Source: Hypoxylon rubiginosum (Eukaryota; Ascomycota; Sordariomycetes; Xylariales; Hypoxylaceae). Taken from it: a stretch of DNA of 64,000 bases. The position numbers and the translations under genes are program-made. The notes beneath the pieces were generated by a model. That model was not told the DNA's origin and did no database searches. It was given only the letters and a program-made list of their open reading frames with translations. Shown one piece after another: positions 35,393 to 47,076 of this stretch. The DNA is taken from NCBI GenBank assembly GCA_902806565.1, contig CADCXA010000006.1, positions 124,001-188,000 of the forward strand, given 5' to 3'. Position 1 is the first letter of the stretch, and each line of letters opens with the position of its first letter.

Positions 35393-35968
35393 ATTAGTTG
35401 GATTCCGGACGGCAAAGGAAAAACCCTTGTACATACTATATACCTCATCACCTCATCTACTACCCGCTAGAGGTCGAGATACCGGCAGACGAAAAAGCCA
35501 TCATCAATTAGGTCTTGCTTTGCCTTGGGCTCTGTACAATCTACTATATCCCGGTAACGACGCCGCTCCCGCTGTCTGGTTTTCACATATGCAAGTCGCA
35601 TATTGTGTGTACCTATGTAGTATGAACCATTGAGAAGTCGTTGGGGGAGCCGATTTTGGTGTATATTGTCTCGCCTTCATTGGGTTATGTCGTGAATCCC
35701 TTTTCACTGGGAAATCTGGCCATACAAGGGCCTGGCGGGTTCTCGTTATCACATTGTACTCATACCGCCAGTATAGCTGTTTATGTACGAATAAAACGAT
35801 TTATTCGAAACTGCTCTAGTTCCCTTCTCTACTCTAACCCAACGAATGGAATTTGATTTCGGCGGTGCGCGCGAAAGTCCCAACCACGGAAACCAGCAAT
35901 TATACTATTACACAAGAGTCCCCAACCCCGACAGATCCATCCCGTGACTCATCCGACCTCAAGCCGAA

Positions 35969-38900
35969 CTAGAATCTTGAGCTCGTTTTCCTGCGGGGCT
36001 TGATTTGACTGAAGTCGGAGACCGACGACGAAAGCGACGACAGGCGGCCCTGCGACGACGAAAGAAACTGCTGCTGCTTATTCTTAGGAAGCTGAGCTCG
36101 GATGGGCGCCGTTACGCTTCTAGCGCCGCGCTCTTCCGGGCCCCTCTTCTTCTCCATCTTCCTCACCTTCTCCGCCCACTCTTTACTTCCGGGTAAACTG
36201 TCTGGTTCGGGCGAATATGTCCCATCCATCGCATCATCCGCGTAGTCTTCGCTGTAGGCCGGTTCGGAATCCGAAGATAGCTCTATTACTTGGGACCCGG
36301 GGGGGATTGTAAACTGAGAGGACCGCTTCGGCGCTCCCCGTTTGTGCGTCGTTGGAGCAGGTGACATCTTGATTCGTGGCGAATTCGTAGACGCCCTCAT
36401 GGCCGCGTTGGAAACCCCCCTGGTACCATTAATGGCTGGCTGGCTACTATGCTTGAAGCTATCTGGAATTCTGGATACGCTGTCTTGGCTGTCCGAAAAC
36501 ATGTCTAGTCTTCGCATTGCCTCTTCGTATTCCTTATCTTTCAAGGTGCGAGCTATTTGTGATGACTGAGACGTTACGGGTAGAGACTTGGATGGACTCT
36601 GCGTGCTCTGGCTCTGTGTGTTGCGAGAGGTGACTGCGGTGTGCCATACAGTGGTGAGTGAGGCTAATGAGCTAGGTGTCGATGGATTCGCGGGTGACAA
36701 TGATTTAGCATTCTCTGCACCTATCTCTGTGCGGCCGATTTCCAATTCCGTCATCCGAGCACGCTTGGGAGTGGGAGTTGACATGTCCTGATCAGAACCT
36801 GTGTCATGTTGGTCCTCCATACCGATAGCAGACGTATTATCCGCACCATCGTCAGTTATTTTGAACGAATCGGGTATTGTATTTTCCATATCTAATGCGT
36901 AATCCGGCTGTCGTCCGCTGCGAGCACTACTCGCCGAAGAAGGAGGATCGGCGATTTTGGATTTCACGACCTTTGGCGTTCCAGTGACGACTTCATCTTC
37001 ATGATCACGAAATGACGGGACCGATGATTGCCTGGCGCTGAGAAGGCCTGAGCCCGATATATTAGTATCAAGTCTATCAGGAGTATCATCTGACGCGAAA
37101 TAATCGCGGCTAGAAATATCCTGGGTAGATCGCTCGCGGGATATAGCACTAGCACTGATAGCCTGGCTAGTGCTTTCGTGCAACTGCCGAGAAGGGCTGC
37201 TTGTGTGTGAAGAGTCGGACATTGATGTGTCGGTCGCTTGCTGTTCCTGTCTCGGGTGGTGGACTACGGAACCTTCGTCGTCGGTCATGATTTCTCTCGT
37301 TGCGTCTTGAGGTAGGCTGGATCGTGTGAAGTCTGCGTCAACTTCCATGCCTTCGGTATCGATCGGAGATGGCTCAGGTTCTGGCGTTTGCTGCTTCTCC
37401 GCCTCTCCCTGGGAAATATTTAGCCCTGGGCTAGGTTCATGGGGATCGTCAGCATTTCTGCTAGGTTCCTCACTAGTCGTCACGGGCAGTGGTTGCTGAA
37501 GAATTCTAGGCTGTTGTATCTCAGCAAAGCCGATGGTCCGAAACCCATCGTCTTCTTCCTCTCCTTCGTCATCAAGATCTGGCGCCTCAAATCTGTCGTA
37601 GATTCGCTGCCCAGTATTTTGGTCATATTTCTTCTTGTTCCGACCTAGATATCGATCCCTTTTGGCGAGACAGACTTCCAAGCCAGTGGCTTCGTCGTCA
37701 ATTCTCACCACAACACCCGTTACGTTAAAAATCAGCGGTTGCCAGTTGGTAGCTGATGACATAAAACACTGCTGCCATGTAATTACCATGCCGACTTCCA
37801 CTTCCCCAGGACGTAGATCGGGAAGGTCTGACAGGTCAGACGGTAAGGATGGCAGGTCGTCCATATCCGTGAACTGACTTGCCTCGTTCGCTTCACGGGG
37901 TTGGCCAACCTCTTCGTCATCGTAATTAAGTTCAATATCATCGTTGTTCGTATCATCGTCAATGCCGCTGTAGGTGTCGTCGTAGCCTTCCTCATCCCAC
38001 ATAGTAGACTCGTCATAAGTCCTCTTCCTACCTGCTCGACTGTCTTGGTAGAAATGCGCTTGGTTGCGCTGTGCTCGCTTACTCTGGCCGCCGCGCTTGT
38101 TCTTCTTCTGAAACCAAGAACTTTGCTGTTGAGGGTCCCACCGTTGGACAAACGGGAAAGGCGGCTCGCTAAGCTGGACCCCTTCGTAACAGCACTCTAC
38201 GGCTCGGTACGATATTTTGTTCCTCCAAGCCTCGAGACCTTCTTCTGGTTCCTCGTCTAGATTCGCCGGCAGGTTCCCGTTTTCTTCTTGCACGAGTCTT
38301 GGATTCTGTAGTGGGCGAACATCCTCCATAAGTTGTGCTTGTAGCTTGATTTCGTCCTCCTTGGTCTTGGGATTGCGGAGACCTAGTGCACCAAACACAA
38401 GTCTTCGTCCGGCGCCGACATCAATGCGGCGCCTTTTCTGGGTAGAAGCCGATGACTGGGCATCCTCGCTTGCAGGTGTCTCTACAGGCGTGTTTCCTTG
38501 GTTGTCGTCTTGATCGAATTCATTCGGCTCGTCACGCTTTCGTTTGGACGTGGCTGGCGTCTCTGACGAGTCTTGGGGTTTGCCTGGCGGGCTTGATAGG
38601 TTTACCTCTACTCCACCGCTGGCGATCGCGTCCAACAATTCCTGCCGCTTAGCTTCAAAAAGCGCTTTCTCGTCTGAGACGGGAGTAGGAAGTTGTGCTT
38701 CATTTAGAGAGGATTCATTCGCATCTTGAGCTCGTTTCGCTAGCATTTTGGCCTTCTTTGCCGCTCTTCGGCGAGCATTCCGTTTCTTTGTGGTTTCTTT
38801 GCCGGTCCCAAAGGGGACTAACTTGGCTTGATCGGTAGCATTCGGCGGCAATTCAGGTAACTTGGGTTGCTCTACGTCCTTAGTTGATTTTTGAATCACA

Positions 38901-40735
38901 GGCAGCTTTACTGCCTCGATGCGGCTCGAGGATGCCCTTTCTTCATTATCCTCGTTCTCAGAATCCGAGCTCTCTTCAGAAGAAGACGTGCTGTTATCAC
39001 CTGAAGTTTCTGTATTACTGTCGTCATGGTCCCTGTTTCCTTTGGCGATTCTCTGAGAATTTCCTACTGCAGTGGGTTTAGTTGATGATTCTTCTGGACC
39101 GTCATCGCTGTCACCGCTGCTATCGTCGCTATTATCATCGCTCTGGCTGCCTAAGTCAAACGCTGTCTGGTTTTGCGATCCGAATGTATCGTTGATATCT
39201 TCGTTGTCATCGTCCTCAGAATCGCTGTTGTCATCATCGTCATCGTCATTATTACTCCCGTCCGACGACGAGTCAGAGTCACTATCACTTTCGGCTTCGG
39301 AACTTTCGTCCTCGGAGCTAGAACTCGAAGGATCACTCGAAGTTGTGTCATCCTCGTCAAAAGTCTTCTCGGGACTGGTCTTGCTGCCACTAAGCGTTGC
39401 GGACGTGGTTTCACTTTCGCCACCCAGCTTGCTTCTAACAAAAGAGCCAGATATAGCAGCCATATGCGCGAGTCCTTTGCCAGAGCTGATTGATCCAGGT
39501 GGAAAACCGCGATGGCCGAATTTTCGAACAAGGGCAGAGACCTCCTCGTCTCCACCATCAGATGAATCTTCGTCATCTTGCATATCGTCGTCTTGCAATT
39601 CTTCATGCCCACTTTCCTCTGCGTGCTTGTTATGTGAGTCTTTAGGTGGACCAGCGTCCTGAGAAGTGTTCGACTTTGACGGGACATGCTCCTCACGCTC
39701 CTCCACATCTAGCAAGGAAAGCAGTGCAGATTCCGATAAGGCAGGCGCAAATCCATCAGCAAGAGAGCTATATGCTTCCTTCAAGTCACCGCCGGAGCTT
39801 GTCAGTATGTTCTTACAGAGGCCTGCCGGTACCGAAGGAAAGGCAGACTCCAATGCGGAAACTTTGCTAATGTCTCCCTTCGATACTGGCACAGTTAAGC
39901 CTTGTGTTGGGAGGCCCGCTTCTTCTTCAGCGGCGGCATTTTCTCTCGCCAAGTCCTGAAGTTCCTCGTTGAGATCCTCCTCATCGCTAGGCTCATGGTC
40001 AGAGCCATTGCTGGATTCATCACTAGACAGAAATTGTTGGGAATCTTCGTCACTAGACAGTAACAGTAGAGAATCTTCATCGTCGCTGTCAGATTCAGAA
40101 TCGGCATCCATGTTTACATCATCTAGTCCCCCATCGCTGTCCAAGTTGTCGTCTTCGCCGTCGGCGTCATCGGAATCCGCATCTATTCTGACACTCGGGG
40201 ATCCCGAAACACCTTCAGGTGCTTCTCCGTTGGTCAGTAGTAGCATGGGTGAGTCGCCTTCACCTATAAAGTCGTCATCTCCGTCTTCCTGATTGTACGC
40301 GAGTCTGGGACGCTTTCGTGGGGGAGGGTTAACGATAGGGCGACCGCTCGGGGTTTTTAGAAGGCGGCGGCCAAAGGGGATACCGTCGATGAGATGTCTG
40401 CCGTCGGTAGAGATTTGGTGTCGGCCGCTGATTCGACGTCGTCGGTTGTCGTCTCTCTCAAGTGCTCGAATAAAGACTCGGTCGTCAGGTTTGAAAACGG
40501 ATCGCACAGGCTGAAAGTGCAAACATTCGAAGCTCGTACCATCGCCATCGTGCAGCTCGACAACGTAGTTTTCTAGTCCCTTCTGACCAACCTCTAGTGG
40601 CAGGACCTCATTGACTTTCTCTAGAAGTTTAGAAACTGTCGGGTCATTCTCAAGAGACACATTCCACACGAGCCGTTCTTCCGGGAATCCATCCCTGCGC
40701 ACGACGAGGCGCAGGCGCAGGTCTTTGTCGGTCAT
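35969..40735 (-). CDS. Large acidic nuclear protein, candidate fungal coilin
   Basis: Single exon of 1,588 residues from the ATG at 40735 (earlier codons in frame lack an ATG). Residues 1-95 form a compact beta-grasp-like segment: TDKDLRLRLVVRR, LVWNVSLENDPTVSKLLEKV, then FKPDDRVFIRALERD. A basic stretch PPPRKRPRL (about 145-155) is a likely nuclear signal. Residues about 160-880 are very acidic, Ser/Asp/Glu-rich and surely disordered. About 850-900 holds YRAVECCYEGVQLSEPPFPF and a basic KRGGQSKRAQRNQ patch. A second folded segment lies at about 975-1080: VGMVITWQQCFMSSATNW, TGVVVRI, FAEIQQPRIL. The tail to 1588 is Ser-rich. Beta-grasp start, long disordered acidic middle with a basic patch, and a Tudor-like segment ending in ...PRIL is the architecture of coilin, the Cajal-body scaffold. 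The assignment is inference; the gene itself is certain. Confidence 0.75.
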   Translation of the reverse strand: MTDKDLRLRLVVRRDGFPEERLVWNVSLENDPTVSKLLEKVNEVLPLEVGQKGLENYVVELHDGDGTSFECLHFQPVRSVFKPDDRVFIRALERDDNRRRRISGRHQISTDGRHLIDGIPFGRRLLKTPSGRPIVNPPPRKRPRLAYNQEDGDDDFIGEGDSPMLLLTNGEAPEGVSGSPSVRIDADSDDADGEDDNLDSDGGLDDVNMDADSESDSDDEDSLLLLSSDEDSQQFLSSDESSNGSDHEPSDEEDLNEELQDLARENAAAEEEAGLPTQGLTVPVSKGDISKVSALESAFPSVPAGLCKNILTSSGGDLKEAYSSLADGFAPALSESALLSLLDVEEREEHVPSKSNTSQDAGPPKDSHNKHAEESGHEELQDDDMQDDEDSSDGGDEEVSALVRKFGHRGFPPGSISSGKGLAHMAAISGSFVRSKLGGESETTSATLSGSKTSPEKTFDEDDTTSSDPSSSSSEDESSEAESDSDSDSSSDGSNNDDDDDDNSDSEDDDNEDINDTFGSQNQTAFDLGSQSDDNSDDSSGDSDDGPEESSTKPTAVGNSQRIAKGNRDHDDSNTETSGDNSTSSSEESSDSENEDNEERASSSRIEAVKLPVIQKSTKDVEQPKLPELPPNATDQAKLVPFGTGKETTKKRNARRRAAKKAKMLAKRAQDANESSLNEAQLPTPVSDEKALFEAKRQELLDAIASGGVEVNLSSPPGKPQDSSETPATSKRKRDEPNEFDQDDNQGNTPVETPASEDAQSSASTQKRRRIDVGAGRRLVFGALGLRNPKTKEDEIKLQAQLMEDVRPLQNPRLVQEENGNLPANLDEEPEEGLEAWRNKISYRAVECCYEGVQLSEPPFPFVQRWDPQQQSSWFQKKNKRGGQSKRAQRNQAHFYQDSRAGRKRTYDESTMWDEEGYDDTYSGIDDDTNNDDIELNYDDEEVGQPREANEASQFTDMDDLPSLPSDLSDLPDLRPGEVEVGMVITWQQCFMSSATNWQPLIFNVTGVVVRIDDEATGLEVCLAKRDRYLGRNKKKYDQNTGQRIYDRFEAPDLDDEGEEEDDGFRTIGFAEIQQPRILQQPLPVTTSEEPSRNADDPHEPSPGLNISQGEAEKQQTPEPEPSPIDTEGMEVDADFTRSSLPQDATREIMTDDEGSVVHHPRQEQQATDTSMSDSSHTSSPSRQLHESTSQAISASAISRERSTQDISSRDYFASDDTPDRLDTNISGSGLLSARQSSVPSFRDHEDEVVTGTPKVVKSKIADPPSSASSARSGRQPDYALDMENTIPDSFKITDDGADNTSAIGMEDQHDTGSDQDMSTPTPKRARMTELEIGRTEIGAENAKSLSPANPSTPSSLASLTTVWHTAVTSRNTQSQSTQSPSKSLPVTSQSSQIARTLKDKEYEEAMRRLDMFSDSQDSVSRIPDSFKHSSQPAINGTRGVSNAAMRASTNSPRIKMSPAPTTHKRGAPKRSSQFTIPPGSQVIELSSDSEPAYSEDYADDAMDGTYSPEPDSLPGSKEWAEKVRKMEKKRGPEERGARSVTAPIRAQLPKNKQQQFLSSSQGRLSSLSSSVSDFSQIKPRRKTSSRF

Positions 40736-41490
40736 GACCACGTGGGGAGCTCGGCACGAGCAGGTATGTGAATATATCAAATTGTATGAGGATACGCGCG
40801 ACCCCTTATAATAGTCCAAAGTTAGTCATGGGAAGTCCAAATACTCATGAAAACAACGCCACCGTTTGTATAGTTACGGATGGATATTTTTGGAGTCTAA
40901 TAAGAAGAAGTGGGACGTTGACGCGAAAGAATGGTGAAGTTGGTCGCTTCGTAAATTCACGATCTAAATTATGATGGTCCGAGGTATCTTATCTCGAAAA
41001 CGCGTTAAGGAAAAGCTTGGCGAGGTAGTACGTGCACCTGCAGCAGGTTAACTGTGGGTCACTTCTAGCTGGGTGACAGGCTGAAGCTAGCAGCAATGCG
41101 GGGCTGGCGGGGCTGCCATTTGTAGGGGACTGGCGCCGCCACCGGTACCGGTAAAAGGGTATGCCTCGGAACTGTAGACGGAATTGTAGTCTCGGCCAAG
41201 TTTCGAGTTCCAACTTTGAAGAATATAGTCACACACATAAGGACTAACATGTAAAATTGCTAATAGGATAGGCGGAGTGATCCCATATCTTTATATATAT
41301 TTTATATCTAGTGCGTTGGCCATGTTAACTGACTAACTTGAGCTATGTAGTTCTACACGCCATGATGTTTATGCGTGCTGCAAAATATATACCGGAATAT
41401 CTTCAAGATATGATCAACGGAAATGGAAAACGCCATGCTCGTTCAAGTAGAACACCCATATAATGTATAATACAATAGTATATGTGCATA
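40736..41490. other. Intergenic stretch, no gene seen
   Basis: About 0.75 kb between the start of the coilin-like gene and the RIB1 stop. It contains the coilin-like promoter and a 12-bp palindrome ACCGGTACCGGT near 41140. No coding region supported. Confidence 0.55.
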
Positions 41491-42782
41491 TCACTGTAGA
41501 CCACCCATATCCAACATATGTCCCATCTTCTCAATCTGTAGGCAGTTAGTTATCAGCCAGTTCCGCAAGTAATAATATTCAAGATATGACTTGACCTAAT
41601 TTGACTCACCTTAGTTTTCAAGTACCCTTCCACCTCTCTACTCCGGAATCCTCCCTTGCCTTTCCAGCTCAGCGGCACCATCGCCACACGTTCCGTCACC
41701 CTAACTTCCCTATTCGGGCCCTCAACTGCTCTGATCTTGTCCGGATTGTTTGTCAGCAACCTTATCTCCTCTTGCCCTAGGTCGAGCAGCATCGCCGTCG
41801 CGAGCCCGTAGCTTCGCGCATCGGCTGGATGCCTGAGGAGTAAGTTGGCTTCGACTGTATCGGATCCCAAGTCCTGTAGGTTGTACGCTTTCAGCTTCTC
41901 GCCCAGGCCTATCCCACGCCCTTCTTGTCGCAGGTATATGACGATGCCTCCGTTAACCGCGCTCGGTAGCGACATCAGCCGCGCTGCTTCATCCAGCTGC
42001 TCGCCGCAGTCGCACCGCGCGGACCACGCCGTTTCTCCCGTATAGCACTCCGAGTGTATCCGAACAAGCGGCGGTCCGCTCGGGGTGACCACTTCCTCGG
42101 GGTCGTTGTCAACGGATGACGAGCCGCCTACCATGCCGCTTCTGGTCCTCCCCGGGTAAAGGCGGCCAGTGTATGCGCCTCTCACCATACGATCCATCTC
42201 TGTTTCTCCTTCCCTCGGCGCATCGAGAGACTGGCTTCGGATGTGGGGGCCGAAGACAATTGCAAGATGCTCCTTACTGTCAACATTATTGGTGTAGAGG
42301 TGTAAAAACATCTCCGTTCCGGAGACGGTAGGGATGCGAGCGCGCACGATGCATTGAACCTCGGGTAACGTCTCGAGCAGTCTCGGCCGCTTGGTGCCGC
42401 AGCCGCCGGAAGGGATGGAAGAATCTACGGGAACGCCGTGAGGCTGGTGTTCGGCTGCGGGTGAGGGCGTCGCGGTGCCGGGTGTGGCGGGAGGTGTGAA
42501 GGCGGGTGAGAGTAGTGATGGTGGCGGCAGCGGCGGGTTCGCATCGTCGGTCGAAGCGGAAGTAGAGGTCGGCGTAAGGGCGAGTGAGGAGAGAGATAAT
42601 TCGTCCCGGTCCAACCGATCCAACCTATCCAACCTGGTGGCGAGGGCTCCGTCATGTTCGTGAATGGGCCGCGATCGCGGGGAATAAAAGGACGGAAGGC
42701 CTACCGACTCTCCATGCACTTTTCGGTCTACGTTCTCTTTCCCCTGGGGCGACCCTGCGGGAGTCGATTTGGCGTCCGGCAT
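41491..42782 (-). CDS. RIB1: GTP cyclohydrolase II (riboflavin synthesis)
   Basis: Two exons: 42782..41610 and 41535..41491; a 74-bp intron (GTGAGT...CTACAG), phase 0, restores the conserved C-terminus [14 protein letters not shown]; 405 residues. Residues 1-135 are a Pro/Ser/Thr-rich extension absent from bacterial RibA. The catalytic core starts at about residue 140: [19 protein letters not shown], then [10 protein letters not shown], the Zn-binding Cys triad (the Cys of SECYTGE and the two of [11 protein letters not shown]), [13 protein letters not shown] with the catalytic Arg region, and [20 protein letters not shown]. The enzyme opens GTP to the first pyrimidine intermediate of riboflavin synthesis with release of formate and pyrophosphate. 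Reading the first exon without the intron would give a wrong, truncated C-terminus. Confidence 0.95.
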
Positions 42783-43721
42783 ACCTTCATATAAATTAAT
42801 TAAACTTTACCTTTACATGAGGTGCGCATTGGGATTGAAAGTGAGAAGAAAAGGCCGCTGACGTGGGACTGAAGGCTCATGGGTGTAAAGTTGAGTAAGT
42901 CAACGAAATTACGTAATGCTTAGACACCGTACATCAAAATTGGAGCTTTATAAATGGCGACTAATTGATGATTAATAAGGCTCTAATCAATAAAAACAAC
43001 ATGAATTCAAAACGTATTGTATTTAAGAATCATTATAGCAGTATAGACGGAGAATTTGTAATCTTTTAGTTCCTTGCCTTTCCGTGTTTAACAGATTGAC
43101 TTACGTCGTTGCCAATGTTGCATTAGTCACGGGGATCGCCAATTCGTAGAGTCGATTTTCAACGCATTACTACAATTACGTAAAGAAAGAATTAAACCTC
43201 CCATTTCTGACTGTTTCAACAAAATCACCCACGATGTCATTGTAAATTTCTGTAAATATCACCACTGCAACAGTAAAATTTGCCTCATTTGATAGATGTA
43301 ATTATCTTAAATGCAAAGACTTTAGGCCCAATTGGTTTCTGAAGATTCCTAGCCCTCGGATAACTGTGACCCCATTTATCGGTAACTAATTGCAATTAAC
43401 GAAGGTTCTCACTGGTGGATCCTAGGTAAGGTTCACGCCTCCGGTTTTAGGGGCAAACAGACAAAAAGAACTAGGTAACAAGCTTCAGGAAACTCCGGCA
43501 ACTACGACCTTGTGCTAGTAATTTATCTTGAAGAAATGCTTAGGACAAGGTGGAATAAGTCAAAATAATTTCCTTTGCCCACACAGGACTTTGGCCTTCG
43601 TCTAAGAAACTCACATTCCTCACCCACTTTCATATTGATTCCGGTCAGGCATCAACATCTCCAATATACAAACGCCACCCTATTCTGCTCGTGAATGTCT
43701 TATACCTAGACTTCGTGAACC
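42783..43721. other. Intergenic stretch between divergent genes
   Basis: About 0.9 kb of AT-rich DNA between the RIB1 start (minus) and the DUF6604 start (plus); both promoters must lie here. No coding region supported and no distinct motif beyond AT-rich tracts. Confidence 0.55.
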
Positions 43722-46393
43722 ATGCTGCCGCTAAATTTGGTCAGTACGTACCAGGACTACAAGCATGATACCGACTCCATCGCTGCCTGGCTTGCTTCAA
43801 CCGCAAAATCATGCGGCTACGCTTCCAATCTTGCAACTGCTTGCCCTGCCAACAAGACCACCTCGGCACGACTGAAGGGTAAGGCGAGAGCTGCAGCTAA
43901 GAAAAAGAATGCTTCTGCTGCCAAACCAGCGGCGAAATCAGCAGTGCTCCCCAAGTACACCATCAAGATCAAGGATTTCGTGCCTTTGGCTGAGTTCATA
44001 GCCTCTCAGCGCGACGTATCCATTCCGACGTCACTCATCACAACCTTACGCCGAGTCATTGCTATTCGTGGAGGATTCGGCGACAAGCTTGCCGAAAACG
44101 GAGCGGTCAAGGACGAGTTGAATGATCAAAAACACGGATACTTCGTGCAAATTCTCAGAAAGGTCCGGGACGTCTTGCAGCCACGAACGAAACCCTCGAA
44201 GACTAGTTCGGCCTCTAAGGATACCGGTGACAAGACAGATACTGCTGCCACCGATGACTTCGTCAACCAGTTTGCCGCCTTGAAGATGTACGAGCCTTCG
44301 GAAGACTTCATGAACGCACCCGACATCGAGAGACCCAAGCCATCGGAGGGCACCAACGTAACGTACGAAGCAGAGCCACTCACATCTCTCGAGGATGTCC
44401 TCATCGCCACGACAATGTTAATAAACGACCTCAACGTGATCAGATCGCGTGTTGAATGGATCTGGTCTAACTGGAGAGACGGGTTCTTCGATCTTGCAGC
44501 GGCTGCTATCGCTACTAACACTGCTATCGACTTGGCGAGAAATCTCAGTAAGTCAATTAATTTTATCCTTTAATCCTCATCTTCTTTAATGTAGCCCCCC
44601 AATCCACGCGTATGCTCGAACATTTCCGAATGAATATGCCTCCTCAACCCATGGAATGGGTACCTCTCATGTCTAAAATGTTGCGCACAACCTAGTTACT
44701 GACCTAAGGTATAGTGGACGATGTTATGCCATTGATCAAAGATTGTGGCGGGCTACGAGATATTCTCTGCAAGGTTTTCTTACTTCAAGCAATAATTAAG
44801 GGATACGACCCCCCTGAGACAACATCAGGCCTGAACGCGCTCCTCTACGAAGCCTTCGATGTTGCTGAAGTGACCTACGTCTTGACACTCAACACCTTGG
44901 AATCGTTAACTCAGGTAATAGGAGCGCAAAACCTCCCGATATACAAGGAGGGAGCATTTGGCTACTATGACCCGCGGAGCAACCGAGAGTCCAAATCAGG
45001 ATATCAGAAGCACGAGGAGGATCAAGTCCTAATCATGAAGTTCTTCACAGAGCTCATGGCAGTGGAACGCGGGATTGCCGATTATCCCGTTGCCGACGAA
45101 TTCTTACGTGGAGTCAAGGAGCTTGCCGAAACGAGGGAGGTCTCATTCTATCTTGTCTTTGCCGCCCAAATTTTCCTTGATATTCACCATACCGTTCGCG
45201 TGGACGCCGGTCGAGCATTTGATCTTCTCGAGAAGAATTTAAGCTTCCTCGAGACGGAGATCGACGAGCATTTCGAGTACCACAAAGATATTAAAGCAAA
45301 TATCTGGCCTGCCAGCAACAACTGGATAATGTCGCAGTTCAAATCCAAGATACGTTGGGTGTTGAACGATCCCGTTTATAGTGTAAAGCTCAAGGTATGC
45401 CAAGAAACGGGCGAGTCGGTCCCAGCCTCCCTGGAGCGCAATCGCATATTGAAGATGTCGCCGGTTCTTAGTGGTTTGATGCTCTATCATTTTCTCGTCG
45501 AGATCTGGGACCTTGGAATCGCGCTTGCTAATGCATGGGGTTCTATCACCTATTCGCTCCATCTATACAATGCATTGCAAGCCGAGAAACTCAAGCCTGG
45601 AGAGTGGCCAGACATGGAGGTTGTTCGGACGCTATTGGGAGATTCGAACTTTTTCGTTGGAGATGCACCTCAAACTCCGGACGACTACTTCAAGAAATTC
45701 TGCCTCCAAGTGGGTACGACGGTAGCGGCCTTTAGTAAAAAGTGCCGCCTGAACGCGACGTTGTCTTCCCGATCCGGTCCTCGGGGGATCAAGGACGGTG
45801 CCCCCGTCTCTTCTATGTTCATGGACCGGTACCTGCGCAATACCGGTCAGGTCGACTGGAAAGCAGAAGATGTTGCTAAAGTCATTGAACTCAGTACGTG
45901 GGAGACGGAGGGCTCGGAAGAGGGGCACACCTTAATTCTCGGCCAGATCAAAGACCCCGAGAAACTACGACAGAAGAAGAAGAATCGCAACAAGTTCTCG
46001 CCGGAGACGGCAAAGCTGCATCCGGAACAGCTAATCAGAGGTCTAGTGTTTGCGCTGCAGGGAGAGGCTCTTGAGCTCGCGTTTCCATACACAGCAATGC
46101 ATCGCAAATGCTGGTCCCTCCTGCGGGCTGTTCAGAAGCATTGTGATCCCCTGCTCCGACAAACGTTTACCCCAGCTTACATGGAGCGAGAAAGCGAGCT
46201 GTGCTTTGTCGTTGGCTATATATTCATGGCCATGACAGATAGGCCGGGCTCGAAGCTGCTATCCGAGGCAGGTGTTGCCGTCCGCGAATACGTGCGGACC
46301 GAAGGCAGCGAGATGTTGGGCTTGCTAAAGAAGGTCGGTATGCCGGTAGATTTCAAGACAGAGCAGGAGGCGGAGGAATTGGGCCTGGCTTAG
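43722..46393 (+). CDS. DUF6604-type fungal protein, function unknown
   Basis: Two exons: 43722..44547 and 44715..46393, with a 167-bp intron (GTAAGT ... TATAG), phase 1; the join reads LARNLMDDVMPLIK and gives 834 residues. The N-terminus LVSTYQDYKHDTDSIAAWLA is the start of the DUF6604 region, followed by a Lys/Ala-rich stretch (residues about 50-75), the IKDFVPLAEFIASQ segment, and a helical region up to about 280. Exon 2 is largely helical (for example KVFLLQAIIKGYDPPE, FYLVFAAQIFLDIHH, and a long WDLGIALANAWGSITYSLHL segment). No catalytic motif, membrane anchor or signal peptide is evident. These proteins are widespread in Pezizomycotina and uncharacterised. The intron is longer than most here but phase and flanking homology make it credible. 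Confidence 0.82.
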
Positions 46394-47076
46394 CACAGGT
46401 CGTGAGATCGTTTCCCGTAGATACGATAGATACCCCATAATGCGATGCGTTGATTTCTCATGAATCGATGGTGTTTAAGGGCATCGAGTGTAAGTCAAAC
46501 ATACTAAACATCATTCGTCTTGTCTACCTAAGTTTTTCAAGCCGTAGCTATTCCCTATCGCCGCGTAATGCAATGGAATCCCCTTTTCTTTTCAAAGTGC
46601 CCCTAACCTGCTACTATGCAAGTACTCCTGCGCTTTGGACCGCCTCCAATTTTGATACGACTACGGTACCTTTTATCCTCGCTACCAGGTAGGTATACTT
46701 AGTCTTTTTCCTCTCTCTACTCGCCGCAACACTTGACACTACCTTAATATTCTTTCTAATCACGAAAAATTTTTTCCCGCAACCTGGGTTACCTTTTTTG
46801 AAATTTCGACATCGAGATCAGCACTGCTGCTTCTTTCAACAATGAGAACAGGAACTGGTCATCGACTTAGCTATTGCCATCAATTTCTTGATAGGTTAAG
46901 TGTCGTGACAGAATCTAAAATGCTGCCTGTGTCGTTAGATAGTAGATTCATCCATCATCTACGTCGTTTACACATTCCCCATGGAAGACGTTTAGGGTTA
47001 GAAATTAATGTATTTTCAATTACATTAACGCTAATATTCTATTCTATCACCCTTCATAGCTCCACACACACACTAC
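46394..47076. other. Intergenic stretch, no gene seen
   Basis: About 0.7 kb between convergent genes (DUF6604 plus, S10 peptidase minus). Presumably 3' UTRs only. Confidence 0.55.

Noticed and set aside
39173..39662. Open frames antisense to the acidic region of the coilin-like gene (39072..39662, 39173..39493).
   Set aside because: Ser/Val/Ile repeats that mirror Asp/Glu/Ser codon runs of the real gene.
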